From Nitrospira sp. (GTDB taxonomy: Bacteria > Nitrospirota > Nitrospiria > Nitrospirales > Nitrospiraceae), in assembly GCA_015904045.1 (NCBI GenBank), contig JABMDG010000345.1, forward strand, positions 1 through 7,500: DNA of 7,500 nt, read 5' to 3'. The notes under the pieces are model-generated. The model searched no databases. It had not been told where the DNA came from and saw only the letters and a program-made list of their open reading frames with translations. Numbering within the stretch: position 1 is the first letter of the stretch; each line of letters begins with the position of its first letter. Of this stretch, positions 1 to 6,172 are shown one piece after another. Both the position numbers and the translations under genes were made by a program.

Positions 1-296
1 TCATCGACATGCTCATGCTGCTGGCGCTCGTCGAAGTGTTCAAAACGACGGTGACCTATTTCAGCGAAGGCCGTGTCAAGGTGACGTTCATCGTCGACAC
101 GATCCTTGTGGTCATGCTGACGGAGGTGATTTCTCAATGGTTCAAGGGCGGAGATTGGCAGGCGCTGTCGGCGCTCGGCGGCATGCTGCTCATTCTGGGA
201 ATTGTTCGCGTGATGGTCGTCCGATGGAGCCCCACGCAGATGAATCAGTCCGCCTATTCTTACATGGCACACACCAACGAGAGAGGTCGCACATGA
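1..296 (+). CDS. PsiE-family membrane protein, 5' end outside window
   Basis: This is the C-terminal part of a PsiE-like (phosphate-starvation-inducible E family) integral membrane protein. The reading frame is open from the first complete codon (position 3), so the true start lies upstream, and about 97 residues are visible. Counting from the Met at position 9, three hydrophobic segments are seen at about residues 1-18, 26-45 and 53-72. Between the first two, a short polar turn (SEGRVKV) is followed by FIVDTILVVMLTEVISQWF, which resembles the family's second half. PsiE proteins usually have four membrane segments and roughly 130-160 residues, so only the first segment and N-terminus should be missing. 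The short C-terminal tail after the last segment is polar and probably cytoplasmic. The biochemical role of PsiE is not established. The stop (294-296) overlaps the start of the next gene. Family assignment is by recognition of the sequence pattern. Confidence 0.75.
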   Translation, partial: IDMLMLLALVEVFKTTVTYFSEGRVKVTFIVDTILVVMLTEVISQWFKGGDWQALSALGGMLLILGIVRVMVVRWSPTQMNQSAYSYMAHTNERGRT

Positions 297-568
297 CTAC
301 CGCCGCAGCACATACGGAGGCGAGAATCTTGGCCATCGTTCACGAGCAAGGACGCATCTTGCTTGAACAGCTTCCGTCCTGTCTTCCAGGCTCGACCCGG
401 AACCAAGTGTTCTTGGGGGTGGATACGCTGAGCCGGCAGGGCGCGATCCGTTTGCGCCGCCGAGGGTTTGATTACGAGGTCTGGACACCTGCTCCGCCAC
501 CGGACTGTTCGTTTGAGAGCTTAGCGGCGACCGTCATGAGATCCGCTACGCTCATGCATTCCCGATAG
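293..568 (+). CDS. Small winged-helix-like protein, 91 aa
   Basis: The start ATG at 293 overlaps the PsiE-like stop as ATGA, and GAGAGG at 281-286 sits six bases upstream. This start is preferred over an in-frame ATG at 137, which would lie deep inside the PsiE gene. After a short N-terminal tail, residues about 8-60 read like a small helix-turn-helix domain with a wing. There is an initial helix (ARILAIVHEQGRILLEQL), a probable recognition helix (STRNQVFLGVDTLSRQGA), and a basic beta-wing (IRLRRRGFDYEVW). The last 25 or so residues begin with a Pro-rich stretch and look flexible. The protein could bind DNA as a local regulator, but it has no sensor domain and its target is unknown. The overlap implies translational coupling with the membrane protein. 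The existence of the gene is likely; the winged-helix reading is an inference from the residue pattern and is not certain. Confidence 0.7.
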   Translation: MTTAAAHTEARILAIVHEQGRILLEQLPSCLPGSTRNQVFLGVDTLSRQGAIRLRRRGFDYEVWTPAPPPDCSFESLAATVMRSATLMHSR

Positions 569-795
569 CCGCGTCCGCAGGACTTCCGCAACAGCATTTT
601 TTGGTTAGGTGCGCGGCTGCGATCGTTGTTGCTACTCGGGCTTACCGACTCACGCGATTCAAGATCAGAAAACGAGGGCTAGTTGCGCGGAATCGCTCGC
701 GGGCTTGGGTCAGTACTTGCGGCGGGCGGGGATCACCTTTCAAATTATCACGCGCTGACCTCACACTCTGCCACTGTGACATACCGCTAACAGGC

Positions 796-824
796 CAACC
801 CTTGGCAGGGAGTCTGCCCGGTTG
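796..824. other. GC-rich hairpin (imperfect inverted repeat)
   Basis: CAACC (796-800) can pair with GGTTG (820-824). Inside it, GGCAG (804-808) pairs with CTGCC (814-818) around a five-base loop, with a small 3x1 internal loop between the two stems. No T tract follows on either strand, so it does not look like an intrinsic terminator. It overlaps the first unit of the tandem repeat. Positions 803-817 (TGGCA, N7, CTGC) also resemble a sigma-54 promoter, with GG and GC separated by ten bases and pointing rightward. The palindromic layout alone could produce that resemblance. Confidence 0.4.
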
Positions 825-883
825 CTATTAGGTCTCATGCCCACTGCTTCTAGGTCCCATGCCCGGTTGCTAATTAGGCCCCC
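816..883. repeat. Degenerate three-unit tandem repeat, about 22-23 bp
   Basis: Three consecutive units can be laid end to end: 816-838 (23 bases), 839-860 (22) and 861-883 (23). Each begins with GCCC, has TTGCT or CTGCT near positions 6-11, then TAGG followed by a C/T-rich end. Units 1 and 3 share GCCCGGTTGCTA and differ by one inserted base before TTAGG. Units 1 and 2 share TAGGTCYCATGCCC across their right ends (829-842 and 851-864). The block is non-coding and ends about 75 bases before the next proposed start codon. Its function is unknown. It could be a remnant of a dispersed repeat, a protein-binding array or a slippage product. Confidence 0.65.
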
Positions 884-948
884 TTTGGCGGTATCATGCG
901 ATCAATCTTCTTCAACGTCATTCATGTGTTTGGTGAAGAGCAGACTGT

Positions 949-954
949 GGAGGG
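949..954 (+). promoter_or_regulatory. Ribosome binding site fixing the start at 959
   Basis: GGAGGG lies four bases before the ATG at 959. This favours 959 over the in-frame ATG at 896, which has no comparable purine-rich site upstream. Confidence 0.5.
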
Positions 955-958
955 CCCT

Positions 959-1204
959 ATGACTACAACCAGAAGCCAGTTTGGCCAGCATGCTTTAGAG
1001 GCCATGACGGTTCTATTCGTTCTCGGTGCTCTCTCGATGATCTGGCCCGGCATCATTGCCCTTGTCTTCGGTGTCTTCATGCTACTCCAATCTCTTCTCG
1101 GGGCAGAGCCAGAGATGGCGATACTGTCGTGGGCCGAAATCAGTAATGCGCCAATTGTCTTCACCTCTCTTCGGCGTTTTGGCTCTCCGACAATCTTTTC
1201 ATGA
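959..1204 (+). CDS. Hypothetical small membrane protein, 81 aa
   Basis: The start at 959 is chosen because GGAGGG (949-954) lies just upstream. I do not recognise a family. Residues about 15-47 form one long hydrophobic stretch (AMTVLFVLGALSMIW, then PGIIALVFGVFMLLQSLL). The Trp-Pro-Gly in the middle could make a tight turn, giving either a two-helix membrane hairpin or one kinked helix. The N-terminus (MTTTRSQFGQHALE) is polar. The C-terminal 30 or so residues are weakly hydrophobic to polar and much less protein-like, so the end may be non-conserved or altered by a frameshift. The gene stands alone: 390 bases separate it from the gene on the left and 199 from the HDOD gene on the right. The N-terminal hydrophobic segment and ribosome binding site support a real gene, but this is unproven. 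Confidence 0.5.
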   Translation: MTTTRSQFGQHALEAMTVLFVLGALSMIWPGIIALVFGVFMLLQSLLGAEPEMAILSWAEISNAPIVFTSLRRFGSPTIFS

Positions 1205-1403
1205 CGAGTTCGAGCGGCGCTTTCGTCAATCGTCGCGATCAACGGGGGTCAGGAGGCGTCCTTCACAACTGGTCCCCAACGAGCTGGCCGTCTGTTTCCC
1301 TCATTCTGTATTCGCCGCCAATCACCGCCCCATAGCCGGCTGACACTCAAGATCAATCGGGTTCTCACCGATAGAGATTCTGCTCTCATATCAGGATACC
1401 CCT

Positions 1404-2987
1404 ATGTCTGCGTCGGACACTGCTACAGAATCGGTCTTGCTCGGCTCCATCCGCTCGCGTCTCCACCGGAACCTCCAACCGCTCTTCGATGAATCAAGCC
1501 GGTGCCTACCCATCTTACAGTCCACCTGCCAGCACATCCTGAACGACATGGGTCCTCATGCCAGCCCCGCGAAGCTGGCCCAGGTGATCAGCCGAGATCA
1601 TGGGTTGACGTGCAAAGTGCTGCAAGTGGCGAACTGCATCGCCTATAGCCCCCAACAAACGATCGTCTCGGTATCTCATGCTGTCAGCTGGCTTGGGCTC
1701 GATACTATTCGATCCCTCGTGGCTGCCGCGCATCTGGTCGAACAGTTGCAACATTGGCCGATTCGCCAGAAAGAGTTCCAAACCCTCATCGCCAAGTCTC
1801 TCATCTCCGCAACCTGTGCGAGCGAACTGGCCACAGCCATGGACCATCCTCAGCCGGGTCAATTGTTTACCGCCACGCTGTTGTACTCGATCGGAGACTT
1901 GGCCATTGCCTACCAAGATCCTGATCTCTTTCTTGCCCTCCAAGCCAGTGCCCGGAAAACCACACGCCCGGAGGACTCCCTACTTGAGGAAATTCGCCTC
2001 ATCGGCGTGCCTCGGCTAACTCTGGCCCAGGCCTTGGCCCAAATGTGGAAATTGCCGCATGATCTGATCAGGGTCTTTGGGAGTCCAGGGGAATTACCGC
2101 AAGGCCGTTGGCAAAGCGACTTCCAGACTTACCGGGGTATTATTCTCGGTTCCACCCGACTGGTCCACGTCACAATAAGCGCTGCCTCCCTGACTGCCAT
2201 TGGAGAATCCAAAAAGACGCTGTTATCGGGAAGCGGGTTGGCTCAGGGCCTCTTCGGGGATGTGATGATTCGTGCCATGGACCGGGGACGCCAACTCGTT
2301 CGATCAATGGGGTTGGCGCTCGACACCTCCGACGAAGCCATGGTTCCGTCAACCGAGCACGACACGATCGAGCCGATCACACCCCTGCCCCCCAACCAAA
2401 CAGGCAGCAAGCAACAGTCGCGCGCGCCACATGAGTGTGCTGTCCCAGAAGACACGCCGGCAGCGCCTATTCGAATGAAACCCCTCGAAACACTCCAAGC
2501 CTTTCAGGACTCGGTGCAGGAAGCCAAGGATCTCAACAGCCTGCTGAGAACCTTTGCCACATCCTTGCACAGGGACGCTGGTTTTGAGCGGGTCGGCTTG
2601 TCCATTCTAAACTCCAACGATAGTGATCTCCTGATCGGACGGCTCGTACTTGGCGCGGCTCCACTTGCACCGTTTCTCCAAGCCATCTCAGGTTCACTCA
2701 GTCGAGAGCACCAGTTTTTTCTCACGGTACTCAAACGGACCGATCCACTCCATGTCCCTGATTTTTCTGGCCTCATGGCTGAAACCATCAAACCGGAGTT
2801 TACCGCGATCTGGAATCCGACGTCGGCGATCCTCGCGTCATTGCGAGTTGGCGTCAAGCCCATCGGACTCGTCTATTGCGATCGGGGAGTGAGTGGTCAG
2901 CCGGTGGGTGCTCAGGACTACCAGGTCTTTCAGTTATTCTTCCTGCAAACGACATTAGGGCTGAATCGACTGGCCGGCATCCTATAG
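1404..2987 (+). CDS. HDOD-domain protein with C-terminal GAF-like domain, 527 aa
   Basis: This is a likely cytoplasmic signalling protein. Residues about 30-235 match the HDOD domain pattern: PAKLAQVISRDHGLTCKVLQ, then VANCIAYSPQQTIVSVSHAV and a WLGLDTIRSLV helix. HDOD domains are HD-like helical folds that usually lack phosphohydrolase activity and are found beside regulators. Here the segment where an HD dyad would sit reads LLYSIGDLA (159-167), so both H and D are replaced and catalysis is unlikely. A polar, Pro-rich linker covers about 305-360. Residues about 362-525 look like a GAF domain: an opening helix (LQAFQDSVQEAKDLNSLLRT), FERVGLSILN, and a late strand pair ending in VGVKPIGLVYCDR (482-493). 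GAF domains bind small molecules or mediate dimerisation; the ligand is unknown. The ATG at 1404 has AGGA seven bases upstream. No transmembrane segment is seen. The HDOD call is firm; the GAF call is probable. Confidence 0.88.
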   Translation: MSASDTATESVLLGSIRSRLHRNLQPLFDESSRCLPILQSTCQHILNDMGPHASPAKLAQVISRDHGLTCKVLQVANCIAYSPQQTIVSVSHAVSWLGLDTIRSLVAAAHLVEQLQHWPIRQKEFQTLIAKSLISATCASELATAMDHPQPGQLFTATLLYSIGDLAIAYQDPDLFLALQASARKTTRPEDSLLEEIRLIGVPRLTLAQALAQMWKLPHDLIRVFGSPGELPQGRWQSDFQTYRGIILGSTRLVHVTISAASLTAIGESKKTLLSGSGLAQGLFGDVMIRAMDRGRQLVRSMGLALDTSDEAMVPSTEHDTIEPITPLPPNQTGSKQQSRAPHECAVPEDTPAAPIRMKPLETLQAFQDSVQEAKDLNSLLRTFATSLHRDAGFERVGLSILNSNDSDLLIGRLVLGAAPLAPFLQAISGSLSREHQFFLTVLKRTDPLHVPDFSGLMAETIKPEFTAIWNPTSAILASLRVGVKPIGLVYCDRGVSGQPVGAQDYQVFQLFFLQTTLGLNRLAGIL

Positions 2988-3157
2988 TGATCTCTCCCGA
3001 ACAGCAGGATTCTACGGATGGGACAAGACCGTCCGCTGCATTCCCAAAGCGGCCCGCGCACTGACTCGGCAAGCCTCCTCTTCTCACCGACGGCGGCGAC
3101 GAAATCGCGACCAGGGAGTCGCACGCATGCGTCTGTCTCAGATGATGTTCTGAATGG
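2988..3157. other. Intergenic region between convergent HDOD genes
   Basis: Both flanking genes end here. I looked for a shared terminator and found only short stems, such as GGAC/GTCC (3021-3024 with 3031-3034), with no T tract on either strand. A perfect 10-base palindrome, ACGCATGCGT, lies at 3123-3132. Termination may be Rho-dependent, or the transcripts may overlap. Confidence 0.5.
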
Positions 3158-4015
3158 CTACGCAGCCATCGCGTGGGGATAGATCAGTGTCAGGGTGTCT
3201 TGCAGCTGGGCACGCACCTCGGAGAGCACAGCCGGAAGATCGGTCTGGACAAACTGTGTGGCGGTGACGGCATGGGGGTCGAACGACAGGCCCTCCGGGA
3301 TACCGGTCGAATCGAGTGCTTCGTGATCAGCGACGACGCCGGCCAGATGGACGATGGACGCGTGGAGAGTGAATGCTCCGGCTTCGCCTGGGCGCAGTTG
3401 GTACCGGACTGCCTGTTCAATCTGCTCTGGCATACCCCAGGAGTGGATCAACTCGGCGCCTACCTCAGCAAAGTCGCATCCGATACTGGCCTGCTCAACC
3501 TCAGCAAGAGGGGCATTGAGATATCCCGCTTCGACAAGCGCAGACTGGGCTCTTTTCGGAACGGTCTGATAGAGCACCAAATGGCCGATGTCGCGCAGGA
3601 GGCCTTCAATGAAGAAGCGCTCGCCGTCCTCGATACCACACGATCTCGCGATCCTTCCGGCCAGCAAGGCACAGAGCACACTGTTTCGCCAGAACGTGGG
3701 CATGTCCATGAGTTGCATGGTCATGCCAGAGAAGGTCCGGCCGACGGTGGTCGCCGTGACGAGATCGTTGACCGGCTGCATGCCGAGAAGATTGACGGCA
3801 CGCGTGATCGTATCGACCTGTTTGGCGAACCCATACATGGGACTGTTGACGATACGGAGCAATCTGGCCGAGATGCCCGGATCCAACTTGACGGCATCAG
3901 CAAGATCGTCCATGGTTGAGTCGTGGTTGTCCACCACGTCTCGAACACGAAAATATACATCCGGCAATGTAAAAGTCGAGCTGCAGGACTGGACCAGTTC
4001 GTGCGCCGATGGCAT
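3158..4015 (-). CDS. HDOD-domain protein, 285 aa
   Basis: A compact, probably soluble HDOD protein in which almost the whole length is the domain. Residues about 13-215 carry the family pattern: LADAVKLDPGISARLLRIVN (38-57) with SPMYGF, then ITRAVNLLGMQPVNDLV, a Trp-containing helix FWRNSVLCALLAGRIA, and FIEGLLRDIGHLVLY (135-149). At the HD position the His is replaced by Arg (R141-D142), and a His follows at 145, so phosphohydrolase activity is doubtful. A later conserved-looking piece is LIHSWGMPEQIEQAVRYQ (189-206), typical of the domain's last helices. The final 60 residues are less conserved. Members of this family commonly act as scaffold or regulatory proteins in motility, biofilm or stress signalling; the specific role here is unknown. 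On the minus strand, GGGAGG (4026-4031) lies ten bases before the ATG, slightly long but usable. It points toward the HDOD-GAF gene. The two proteins share a fold but differ in architecture and sequence, so they are not a recent duplication. Confidence 0.88.
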   Translation of the reverse strand: MPSAHELVQSCSSTFTLPDVYFRVRDVVDNHDSTMDDLADAVKLDPGISARLLRIVNSPMYGFAKQVDTITRAVNLLGMQPVNDLVTATTVGRTFSGMTMQLMDMPTFWRNSVLCALLAGRIARSCGIEDGERFFIEGLLRDIGHLVLYQTVPKRAQSALVEAGYLNAPLAEVEQASIGCDFAEVGAELIHSWGMPEQIEQAVRYQLRPGEAGAFTLHASIVHLAGVVADHEALDSTGIPEGLSFDPHAVTATQFVQTDLPAVLSEVRAQLQDTLTLIYPHAMAA

Positions 4016-4182
4016 GGGGAATCAGCCTCCCAAGTTGTGCTTGCGTTTTAGCTAGCCCTCCACTGCCTCTATCGGTCACCACGGGCAAAACTGTAGCGCG
4101 ACCGCTGTCGAGAGTACTGGCCTCTCCTCGGCCATGCCAATCCGATACCTGACAGGGGCGCTCGGGTGAATTCAGGCAGGCG

Positions 4183-6027
4183 TTACTGTGTGCGGCTGAT
4201 CACTTGGGCGCGCTTTTCGTCCAGCTCGGCCCAGCGAGCGTAGAGCCGTTCGACATCAACCTGGGCGGCAAGAAATGCGGCATACCGCTCTTGGAGCTCA
4301 GCGGCGGATGAGGCGATGGCTGGATCGTTCGCGGCAGCTTGGCAGGCGGTGACCCGTTTTTCGGCGTTCAGGATTGCGGCCTCGATCTGATCCCATTCTT
4401 TTTGCTCCTTATACGACAGGCCTTTTCGCTTAGACGACCCCGTCGGCATGGTGCTCTCTTTTGAACCCTGCGTCCGTTTGTCCTCCGCCGCCTTTCGCTC
4501 CTGCGCCGCCTCCCATTGGGCGTAGTCGGCAAACCACTCGGCATGGCCGGTACCGTCCAGCGCCAGCAGTTTGGTCGAGACGCGGTCCAAGAGCCAGCGG
4601 TCGTGCGTGACCAGCACGAGCGCTCCGGGAAATTCCACCAGGCTCTCTTCCAGCACATCGAGGGTCGGAATGTCCAGATCGTTCGTCGGCTCGTCCAGGA
4701 TCAAGAGATCCGCCGGCTGAAGCATCAGCCTGGCAATCAGCAGCCGGGCCTGCTCGCCCCCGGAGAGGCGTGAAACCGGCAGATCCAGTTGCTCCGGTTT
4801 GAAGAGGAACCGCTTGGCCCACGAGACAAGATGAACGGACCGGTCTCGATAGACGACCGTATCGCCGCCGGCCGGCGCGAAGGCTCGCCGCAACGAGGCC
4901 TGCTGGTCCAACGATTCTCGATGTTGTTCGAAGGCCACCACCCGTAACCCATCGGCTCGGGTAAGTGTGCCGCAATCCAGCTCCAACGTCCCAGCCAAGA
5001 GTTTCAGAAGCGTGGATTTTCCGCTGCCATTCGGGCCCAGCAGACCAATCCGTTCGCCAGGCCCTACCATGAGATCGAGATTCGTCACGATCGGTGTCCC
5101 GCCAAGTGATTTCCCCATGCCTTTCGCAACCAACAGTTGTTTTGATTTCCTCCCAGAGGCCGTGAAGTCAATGCCCGCCGACGTGGTCTGCTGTCGCGAC
5201 TCGATCTCGCGCAGCTCATCGATGAGCCTCCCTGCCGAATCGATCCTCGCCTTGGCCTTCGTGGTTCTGGCTTTGGGGCCACGCCGAAGCCATTCGACCT
5301 CCCGCCGTACCCGATTGGCGAGTGAGGCCTGATAGTCGGCCTGCGCCTGCCACGCGGCATCACGCTGTTCGAGAAACTCGCTGTACCGGCCGTTGGCTTG
5401 GAAGACGCCGTTGGGGTATTGGCGGTTCAATTCCCAGATTCGCGTGGTGACCGACTCCAAGAATCGCCGGTCGTGGCTGATGACAATAAATGCGTGAGGT
5501 TCGGCTTTCAGTAGACCTTCGAGCCAGAGGATACCTTCGACGTCGAGATGGTTGGTCGGTTCGTCTAGAAGCAGGATATCCGGTTCCAGCATCAGCGATC
5601 GTGCGATCGCCAGCCGTTTCTTCCAGCCGCCCGACAGGGTCGCCACTGTCTGGTCGGCACGGGCAAACGCTCCGAGGCTGAGCGCTTTGGCGATTTGCCC
5701 GCCTTGCTCATGCGGGTCCAGCCCCTCGTCCAGTAGAACTTGGGCCAGCGCCTCTTCAACCGAGTGCCGCTGGTCAAACAAGGGTTCTTGCGGCACATAC
5801 CCGATGCGGATCTGCCGCCGAACGGCCCTGGTGCCCTCGTCCGGTTCGTCGAGGCCCGCCAGGATCTTGAGCAATGTGGATTTTCCGGAGCCATTGGGGC
5901 CAATGAGTCCGACATGATCGCCCTCGCACAGTCCGAGCGACAGGTCGGTGAACAAGGGTTTCACCCCGTAGCTTTTCCCCAAGGCCTCGCAACTGAGCAA
6001 CAGGATCGGCGGCATGATCGGTGACAC
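4183..6027 (-). CDS. uup: Uup-type ABC-F ATPase, 614 aa
   Basis: A soluble duplicated ABC ATPase without membrane domains. The first cassette has Walker A GPNGSGKST (43-51), signature LSGGWKKRL (131-139), Walker B ILLLDEPTNH (151-160) and a switch His in ISHDR. The connecting linker (about 215-295) contains EVEWLRRGPKARTTKAKAR (243-261), characteristic of the ABC-F interdomain arm that reaches into the ribosome. The second cassette has Walker A GPNGSGKST (331-339), signature LSGGEQARL (421-429), Walker B LLILDEPTND (441-450) and VTHDR. Residues 537-610 form a charged, Ala-rich C-terminal coiled coil (SYKEQKEWDQIEAAI onward), which separates Uup from EttA. ABC-F proteins act on translating ribosomes; E. 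coli Uup has also been linked to DNA binding and transposon excision through its C-terminal domain. All ATP-binding motifs look intact. The proposed start is GTG at 6027 (MSPIM); ATG at 6015 is an alternative, and neither has a strong ribosome binding site. It is separated by 145 and 167 bases from its same-strand neighbours. Confidence 0.93.
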   Translation of the reverse strand: MSPIMPPILLLSCEALGKSYGVKPLFTDLSLGLCEGDHVGLIGPNGSGKSTLLKILAGLDEPDEGTRAVRRQIRIGYVPQEPLFDQRHSVEEALAQVLLDEGLDPHEQGGQIAKALSLGAFARADQTVATLSGGWKKRLAIARSLMLEPDILLLDEPTNHLDVEGILWLEGLLKAEPHAFIVISHDRRFLESVTTRIWELNRQYPNGVFQANGRYSEFLEQRDAAWQAQADYQASLANRVRREVEWLRRGPKARTTKAKARIDSAGRLIDELREIESRQQTTSAGIDFTASGRKSKQLLVAKGMGKSLGGTPIVTNLDLMVGPGERIGLLGPNGSGKSTLLKLLAGTLELDCGTLTRADGLRVVAFEQHRESLDQQASLRRAFAPAGGDTVVYRDRSVHLVSWAKRFLFKPEQLDLPVSRLSGGEQARLLIARLMLQPADLLILDEPTNDLDIPTLDVLEESLVEFPGALVLVTHDRWLLDRVSTKLLALDGTGHAEWFADYAQWEAAQERKAAEDKRTQGSKESTMPTGSSKRKGLSYKEQKEWDQIEAAILNAEKRVTACQAAANDPAIASSAAELQERYAAFLAAQVDVERLYARWAELDEKRAQVISRTQ

Positions 6028-6172
6028 GCAGTGTAGCCGATCGGGAGGATCAAACGGGAAATTTTCTTCCTCAACTGACGGTCACCCCGGTGCGAGCGTA
6101 CTCGGCAAGAGCTACTCCCGCTCCGAAAAGCGGCTCCCCCTGACTTCCTGGGCCGGCAAGTGTACCGCCTGT

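Larger units (their letters stand above)
569..958. other. 390-base stretch without a convincing gene
   Basis: No ORF here has a good ribosome binding site or a protein-like composition. The longest on the plus strand (601-831) would need a TTG start and is Arg/Cys-rich without family resemblance. Just after the winged-helix gene, a weak GTCC-GCA-GGAC hairpin (573-583) is followed, 13 bases later, by six T residues (597-602). That is too far for a standard intrinsic terminator. The right half holds a GC-rich hairpin (796-824) and a degenerate tandem repeat (816-883). A 7-base inverted pair, ATACCGC (781-787) and GCGGTAT (888-894), flanks these. No tRNA or recognisable riboswitch was seen. Confidence 0.55.

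Noticed and set aside
601..831. A 76-codon plus-strand frame in the left intergenic region
   Set aside because: It needs a TTG start without a ribosome binding site, is rich in Arg and Cys, shows no family resemblance, and runs into the tandem repeat.
922..1242. A 106-codon minus-strand frame over the small membrane ORF
   Set aside because: No ribosome binding site or domain pattern was seen, and the plus strand encodes a coherent hydrophobic segment there.
1056..1343. A plus-strand frame overlapping the end of the small membrane ORF, considered as a frameshifted continuation
   Set aside because: Its Ser/Arg-rich translation does not continue the membrane-protein pattern, so a frameshift cannot be supported from sequence alone.
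3173..3919. A 248-codon open frame on the plus strand opposite the minus-strand HDOD gene
   Set aside because: Its translation has no recognisable domain and the opposite strand encodes a clear HDOD protein over the same bases. Long antisense frames are common in GC-rich genes.
4118..4134. A TGGCC/GGCCA inverted repeat upstream of the minus-strand HDOD gene, considered as an operator or terminator
   Set aside because: The five-pair stem with a seven-base loop is too short to distinguish from chance, and no T tract or promoter match accompanies it.
5595..5610. A 7-base-arm palindrome containing GCGATCGC
   Set aside because: It lies inside the conserved first ATPase cassette of the Uup-type gene and is explained by codons for that region; only one copy was noticed.
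6118..6133. A CCGCT/AGCGG hairpin between the TPR-PilZ and Uup-type genes, considered as a terminator
   Set aside because: The stem has only five pairs and no T tract follows on the minus strand.
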